Origin: Rhodobacter sp.
GTDB taxonomy: Bacteria > Pseudomonadota > Alphaproteobacteria > Rhodobacterales > Rhodobacteraceae
Reading direction: 5' to 3'
DNA: 64,000 bases
Assembly (NCBI GenBank): GCA_020637515.1
Contig: JACKKG010000001.1
Span: forward strand, 1,704,501-1,768,500
Position numbers and translations under genes: made by a program. Under the pieces are notes generated by a model. The model was not told where the DNA came from and made no database searches. It saw only the letters and a list, made by a program, of their open reading frames with translations. Each line of letters begins with the position of its first letter. The first letter of the stretch is position 1. Below, piece after piece: positions 60,119 through 64,000 of this stretch.

Positions 60119-61525
60119 TCAGCAGCTGTAATACATCTGGTATTCGATCGGGTGCGGGGTGTGTTCGTAGGCGTAGACCTCGTCCCACTTCAGCGCCATG
60201 TAGCCTTCGAGCTGGTCCTTGGTGAACACATCGCCGGCCAGCAGGAACTCGTGATCCTTTTCCAGCTCTTCCAGGGCTTCGCGCAGCGAGCCGCAGACGG
60301 TCGGGATCGCGGCCAGTTCTTCCGGCGGCAGGTCGTAGAGGTCCTTGTCCGACGCGGGGCCCGGGTCGATCTTGTTCTTGATGCCGTCGAGGCCGGCCAT
60401 CAACAGGGCCGCGAACGCCAGGTAGGGGTTCGCCGCGGGATCGGGGAAACGGGCCTCGACGCGCTTCGCCTTGGGCGATTCGGTCCACGGAATACGGACG
60501 CAACCCGAGCGGTTGCGGGCCGAATAGGCGCGCAGAACCGGGGCTTCGAAGCCGGGGATCAGGCGCTTGTAGCTGTTGGTCGAGGGGTTGGTCAGCGCGT
60601 TCAGCGCCTTGGCGTGCTTCAGGATGCCGCCGATGAAATAGAGGGCCTCCTGCGACAGGTCGGCATATTTGTCGCCAGCGAACAGCGGCTTGCCGTCCTT
60701 CCAGATCGACATGTTCACATGCATCCCCGAGCCGTTGTCGCCCTTCATCGGCTTCGGCATGAAGGTCGCGGTCTTGCCATAGGCGGCGGCGACGTTGTGG
60801 ATGATGTATTTGTATTTCTGGATGTTGTCGGCCTGTTCGGTCAGCCCGCCGAAGATCATGCCCAGCTCATGCTGGCAGGTCGCGACCTCGTGGTGATGCT
60901 TGTCCACCTTCATGCCGATCGACTTCATGGTCGACAGCATTTCCGAACGGATGTCCTGCGCTTCGTCGATCGGGTTGACCGGGAAGTAGCCGCCCTTGTG
61001 GCCGGCGCGGTGCGCCTGGTTGCCGCCTTCGAATTCGGCGTCGGTGTTCCAAGCGGCGGCGTCGGCGTCGATCTGATAGCCGACCTTGGCCGGAGTCACC
61101 GAATAGCGCACGTCGTCGAACAGGAAGAACTCGGCCTCGGGGCCGCAGTAGAAGGCGTCGCCGACCCCCGAGGCTTTCAGATAGGCCTCGGCCTTTTTGG
61201 CGGTCTGGCGCGGGCAGCGCGAATAGGCCTCGCCGGTGTCGGGTTCAACCACGTCGCAGTGCAGTGCGATGGTCTTTTCCGCGTAGAAGGGGTCCACATA
61301 GACGCTCGAGGTGTCGGGCATCAGTTTCATGTCCGACTGGTCGATGGATTTCCAGCCCGCGATCGACGAGCCGTCGAACATGAAGCCTTCTTCCAGGAAA
61401 TCCTCGTCGACGAGGTCCACGATCACCGTGACGTGCTGCAACTTGCCGCGCGGGTCGGTGAAGCGGATGTCCACATATTCGACCTGCTCGTCCTGGATCA
61501 GTTTGAGAACCGATTCAACGCTCAT
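60119..61525 (-). CDS. glnA: Glutamine synthetase type I
   Basis: Makes glutamine from glutamate, ammonia and ATP. 468 residues of the GSI-beta type. Landmarks include FMFDGSSIAGWKSIDQSD, the PEAEFFLFDD metal region, HHHEVATCQHE, NGSGMHVNMSIWKDG and NRSGCVRIPWTESPKAKR. The adenylylation site is Tyr397 in DKDLYDLPPEE, so activity should be set by GlnE under control of GlnB. It is 33 bases downstream of glnB and likely in one operon. Confidence 0.98.
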   Translation of the reverse strand: MSVESVLKLIQDEQVEYVDIRFTDPRGKLQHVTVIVDLVDEDFLEEGFMFDGSSIAGWKSIDQSDMKLMPDTSSVYVDPFYAEKTIALHCDVVEPDTGEAYSRCPRQTAKKAEAYLKASGVGDAFYCGPEAEFFLFDDVRYSVTPAKVGYQIDADAAAWNTDAEFEGGNQAHRAGHKGGYFPVNPIDEAQDIRSEMLSTMKSIGMKVDKHHHEVATCQHELGMIFGGLTEQADNIQKYKYIIHNVAAAYGKTATFMPKPMKGDNGSGMHVNMSIWKDGKPLFAGDKYADLSQEALYFIGGILKHAKALNALTNPSTNSYKRLIPGFEAPVLRAYSARNRSGCVRIPWTESPKAKRVEARFPDPAANPYLAFAALLMAGLDGIKNKIDPGPASDKDLYDLPPEELAAIPTVCGSLREALEELEKDHEFLLAGDVFTKDQLEGYMALKWDEVYAYEHTPHPIEYQMYYSC

Positions 61526-61558
61526 TCGTAGTCCCCTGATTGCGTAGGAAGTTCTGGA

Positions 61559-61897
61559 TCACACGGCATCTTCGCCGGACTCGCCGGTGCGGATGCGGAT
61601 CACCTGTTCAACGGGCGAGACAAAGATCTTGCCGTCGCCGATCTTGTCGGTGCGGGCGGCCGAGATGATCGCCTCGATGGCGGCATCGACCATGTCATCC
61701 GTCAGCACCACCTCGATCTTGACCTTGGGAAGGAAGTCGACGACGTATTCCGCCCCGCGATAAAGTTCGGTGTGGCCCTTCTGGCGGCCGAAGCCCTTGA
61801 CCTCGATGACCGAAAGCCCCTGGATGCCGATGTCCTGGAGAGCTTCCTTCACCTCGTCGAGCTTGAAGGGCTTGATGATGGCTTCGATCTTTTTCAT
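61559..61897 (-). CDS. glnB: Nitrogen regulatory protein PII
   Basis: Signal protein that senses 2-oxoglutarate, ATP/ADP and glutamine and controls GlnA modification and NtrBC. 112 residues of the PII fold: MKKIEAIIKPFKLDEVKEAL at the start, T-loop KGHTELYRGAEYVVDFLPKVK with the uridylylation site Tyr51, and the B-loop RTDKIGDGKIFVSPVEQVIRIRTGE. Start 61897 chosen by the canonical MKKIEA. First gene of the glnB-glnA operon; its promoter must lie in the 184-base gap to nnr. Confidence 0.98.
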   Translation of the reverse strand: MKKIEAIIKPFKLDEVKEALQDIGIQGLSVIEVKGFGRQKGHTELYRGAEYVVDFLPKVKIEVVLTDDMVDAAIEAIISAARTDKIGDGKIFVSPVEQVIRIRTGESGEDAV

Positions 61898-62081
61898 GCG
61901 CAGGCTCCCCGGGCCAGTATCGGGCTCGAGGCCCACAGACCACGTTCCCACCCGTGCGACAATCCGCTAGCCTGCCGGCGCGGCGGGTTTTCGCGGACAG
62001 ACGCGGGAAATCCGAAAAATCGCACAAAAAATAGGCAAAGCGCCCGCTGGGCGTGCGGTCCTTGGATGGTTGGGGCTGGAA

Positions 62082-63590
62082 ATGACCGTTTTGGTGACAT
62101 CTGCTCAAATGCGCGCCATCGAGAGGGCCGCGATTGAGTCGCAGGCCGTCACCGGCGCAACCCTGATGGAACGTGCGGGCGCCGGCACCGTCGCGGCGCT
62201 GTTCGATCGCTGGCCGCCGTTGGCCCGGGGCATGCGCCGCGCGGTGGTGCTGTGCGGGCCGGGCAACAACGGCGGCGACGGCTTTGTGATCGCCCGGTTG
62301 CTGAGAGAGCGGGGATGGGCGGTGGAGGTCCTTGCGCTGGGCGAGGCGGCGCGGTCCGGGCCGGATGCGCGGACGATGCGCGCGCGCTGGGCGGCGCTTG
62401 GGCCGGTCGCGCCACTGGCCGGGCCCGGGGACCTGGCCGCAACACCGGCGCCCGCCCTGATTGTCGATGCGGTGTTCGGCACCGGATTGTCCCGTCCGCT
62501 GCACGGCGTGGCGGCCGGGGCGCTGCGGGCGGTCGCGGACTGGCGCGCGGGTCCGGCCGGGGCGGTGCCGATGGTCGCGGTCGATCTGCCCTCGGGTCTG
62601 TGCGCCGATACGGGACGGGCCCGCGGGCCGGTGCTGCGCTGCGATCTCACGGTCACCTTTCACCGGGCGAAGCCGGGCCATTATCTGGCCGAGGGGCCCG
62701 CGCATTGCGGCGCGCTGTCGGTGGTGGACATCGGCCTGACAGAGACCCCGGCCGACGCAACCCGCCTGATCGGCGCGGCCGAGGCGCGCCCGGCGCTGGA
62801 CAAGGCGGGGGGACACAAGTTCGACCACGGCCATGTGGTGGTTCCCACCGGCGCGATGGGGCGCACCGGTGCGGCGCGGCTGGCGGCGCGCGCCGCGCTG
62901 CGGGTCGGCGCGGGACTGGTGAGCCTGGGCGCGCCTGCGGCGGCGATGGCGGAATGCGCGGCGCAGGTCACGGCGGTGATGCTGCGTCGGGTGGACGGGC
63001 GCGAGGACCTGGAGGCGCTGCTCGGGGATGCGCGGATCAATGCGCTCTGTCTGGGCCCCGGTCTGGGGGTCGCGCGGGCGCGCGACCTGATGGGGGCGGT
63101 GCGTGGCAAGCACGCACCCTACGGCGGTGCGCTGGTTCTGGATGCCGATGCGCTGACCGCGCTGGCGCCGCTGGAGGGGCTGTTGCCGGGGCGTTGCGTT
63201 CTGACGCCGCATGGCGGCGAATTCGCGCGGCTGTTTCCCGACCTCGCGGCGTCCGAGGCGGGCAAGATCGAGCGCACCCGCGCCGCGGCGCGTCGGGCGG
63301 GGTGCGTCGTTCTGAACAAGGGGCCCGACACGGTGATCGCGGCGCCCGACGGGCGCACTGCCTTGCAGGCGGCAACGGGCGCGCGCCGCGTGCCCTGGTT
63401 GGCGACGGCGGGCGCGGGGGACGTGCTGGCGGGGCTGATCGCGGGCCTTCTGGCGCGGGGCATGGCGCCGTTCGAGGCCGCCTGCGCCGCCGCCTGGATT
63501 CACGTCGAGGCGGCGGTGATCCTGGGACCCGGCCTGATCGCCGAGGACCTGCCCGAGGCGCTGCCCCGGGTGCTGCGGGCGCTGGCCTAG
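62082..63590 (+). CDS. nnr: Bifunctional NAD(P)H-hydrate epimerase / ADP-dependent dehydratase
   Basis: Repairs hydrated NAD(P)H. 502 residues, two domains. YjeF_N epimerase, about 1-215: AVVLCGPGNNGGDGFVIARLL, VDAVFGTGLSRPLHG, MVAVDLPSGLCADTG. ADP-dependent dehydratase (ribokinase-like), about 220-502: VPTGAMGRTGAARLAARAALR, LVLDADALTAL, LTPHGGEFARLF, NKGPDTVIA and the catalytic TAGAGDVLAGLIAGLLARG. ATG 62082 preferred to TTG 62070. A REP-like palindrome is embedded at 63098-63118, coding around VRGKHAP, where this family usually has a short variable loop. Confidence 0.94.
   Translation: MTVLVTSAQMRAIERAAIESQAVTGATLMERAGAGTVAALFDRWPPLARGMRRAVVLCGPGNNGGDGFVIARLLRERGWAVEVLALGEAARSGPDARTMRARWAALGPVAPLAGPGDLAATPAPALIVDAVFGTGLSRPLHGVAAGALRAVADWRAGPAGAVPMVAVDLPSGLCADTGRARGPVLRCDLTVTFHRAKPGHYLAEGPAHCGALSVVDIGLTETPADATRLIGAAEARPALDKAGGHKFDHGHVVVPTGAMGRTGAARLAARAALRVGAGLVSLGAPAAAMAECAAQVTAVMLRRVDGREDLEALLGDARINALCLGPGLGVARARDLMGAVRGKHAPYGGALVLDADALTALAPLEGLLPGRCVLTPHGGEFARLFPDLAASEAGKIERTRAAARRAGCVVLNKGPDTVIAAPDGRTALQAATGARRVPWLATAGAGDVLAGLIAGLLARGMAPFEAACAAAWIHVEAAVILGPGLIAEDLPEALPRVLRALA
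63098..63118. repeat. Palindromic REP-like repeat, copy 2, inside nnr
   Basis: GGTGCGTG (63098-63105) and CACGCACC (63111-63118) around a 5-base centre GCAAG, followed by CTACGG. It differs from copy 1 (13846-13865) by one inserted G in the centre. It is in the coding frame of nnr and so is translated as part of the dehydratase domain. Confidence 0.6.
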
Positions 63591-63611
63591 CGTCGCGCTG
63601 GCGCGTGGGGG

Positions 63612-64000
63612 TCAGTGGAGTTGGCGCAGGCGCTCGACCTCAGGGGCGCGGGTGCGGGCCGAGGCGACGGCGACGCCGTTCGCGTGGATCACCTGCGCGG
63701 TGTCGAAATGCAGACGGAACAGCCTGAGCCGCGACCGCGTCTCGCGCCGGATCAGCGCGTCATCGACCAGCGAGGCCGCGGGGGTCATCATCTCGGCGCG
63801 GCCGTGCAGGATGCTTGCGCGCCAGTCGCGCACCAGGATCTGCTGATGCGCCGGCACCACGAGCGGGCGGTCGCGCACCGTCTCGCCCGCCAGCGGCGCG
63901 CCGGGGGCGATCACGATCACCTCTGCGTCCTGCGCCATGAAAACCGAGGTGCCGCGCAGTTCGACAAGCCCCGCGGCGGTCATGATCCGGTCACCGGCCA
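63612..64000 (-). CDS. Hint-domain protein, C-terminal part, cut by window end
   Basis: Partial: the frame is open past the right edge of the window, and residues before the first Met (AGDRI) continue a Hint pattern, so the start is outside. Visible are GDRIMTAAGLVELRGTSV, VVPAHQQILVRDWRASILHG, AASLVDDALIRRETRSRLRL and VIHANGVAVASARTRAPEVE, typical of the second half of a Hint_2 domain as in the protein at 40111-41118. At least 128 residues are seen. The N-terminal (possibly secreted) part is unknown. Confidence 0.75.
   Translation of the reverse strand, partial: AGDRIMTAAGLVELRGTSVFMAQDAEVIVIAPGAPLAGETVRDRPLVVPAHQQILVRDWRASILHGRAEMMTPAASLVDDALIRRETRSRLRLFRLHFDTAQVIHANGVAVASARTRAPEVERLRQLH

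Noticed and set aside
1..64000. CRISPR arrays, rRNA operons, prophage or plasmid genes
   Set aside because: No regularly spaced repeats, rRNA sequence, integrase, capsid, or replication initiator genes were seen.

Overview
The window is a chromosomal segment of a GC-rich alphaproteobacterium. I place it in the Rhodobacteraceae (Paracoccus/Rhodobacter/roseobacter group) from an aa3 oxidase CtaD of Paracoccus-like length (554 aa), a close match to the roseobacter DMSP lyase DddP, two proteins with hedgehog/intein (Hint) domains, two polyamine-type ABC transporters, and core-gene order typical of the group (glnB-glnA, gatC-gatA, a TPR protein-bamB-der). This is inference from recognised proteins, not from a phylogeny. 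I see no rRNA, CRISPR array, insertion sequence, phage or plasmid gene. Most of the window is chromosomal housekeeping with some accessory transport and metabolism.

Layout. 1-3.5 kb: a butyrate kinase-type kinase (cut by the window start) overlapping a phosphate acyltransferase, facing a ThDP enzyme. 3.6-7.0 kb: a leftward pair, an MprF-type flippase without a synthase domain and a DedA-PAP2-LssY fusion. 7.3-10.6 kb: a small secreted Cys-rich protein, a c-type cytochrome with an apparent frameshift, tRNA-Ala(CGC), a YqeY-like protein, and an overlapping ridA-type/GST/DUF2244 operon. 10.6-17.5 kb: ctaD, a PLP aminotransferase, lipB, a peptidoglycan-binding protein, a membrane LytTR regulator divergent from a DUF2306 protein, and tRNA-Leu(GAG). 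17.7-22.3 kb: polyamine-type ABC operon 1. 22.4-27.6 kb: leftward trxC, TRIC/UPF0126, rnhA, methyltransferase, ispH, uvrC. 27.6-33.6 kb: an AT-rich gap with a perfect DnaA box, then an SDR, a Ca2+/Na+ exchanger, a tiny zinc-ribbon protein, an S49 peptidase, a membrane protein, pyrB, and an iron alcohol dehydrogenase on the other strand. 33.7-39.3 kb: an amidohydrolase coupled by overlap to polyamine-type ABC operon 2. 39.3-47.6 kb: UspA, a Hint protein, an SDR, an amidase, a lipoprotein, gatA-gatC, a secreted protein, serS. 47.7-52.5 kb: an RND efflux pump and its adaptor. 52.9-56.4 kb: TPR protein, bamB, der. 56.5-58.7 kb: dddP divergent from a DUF3445 gene with a palindrome between them. 58.7-64 kb: two unknown proteins, glnA, glnB, nnr and a partial second Hint protein.

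How the genes work together. GlnB and GlnA form the nitrogen-assimilation module, each with its modifiable Tyr. GatC/GatA belong to the tRNA amidotransferase. The TPR protein, BamB and Der keep the enterobacterial yfgM-bamB-der order. The two ABC operons resemble polyamine importers; the second is translationally coupled to a putative amide- or ester-cleaving amidohydrolase, suggesting uptake and processing of an amine-containing nutrient. DddP implies DMSP use.

The least ordinary signals are the dddP/DUF3445 divergon with its palindrome, the lipid-carrier-like flippase/DedA-PAP2-LssY pair, a dispersed two-hairpin intergenic element with compensatory changes, a palindromic repeat inside nnr, catalytic-residue losses in one SDR and one Hint domain, and the DnaA-box cluster beside uvrC.
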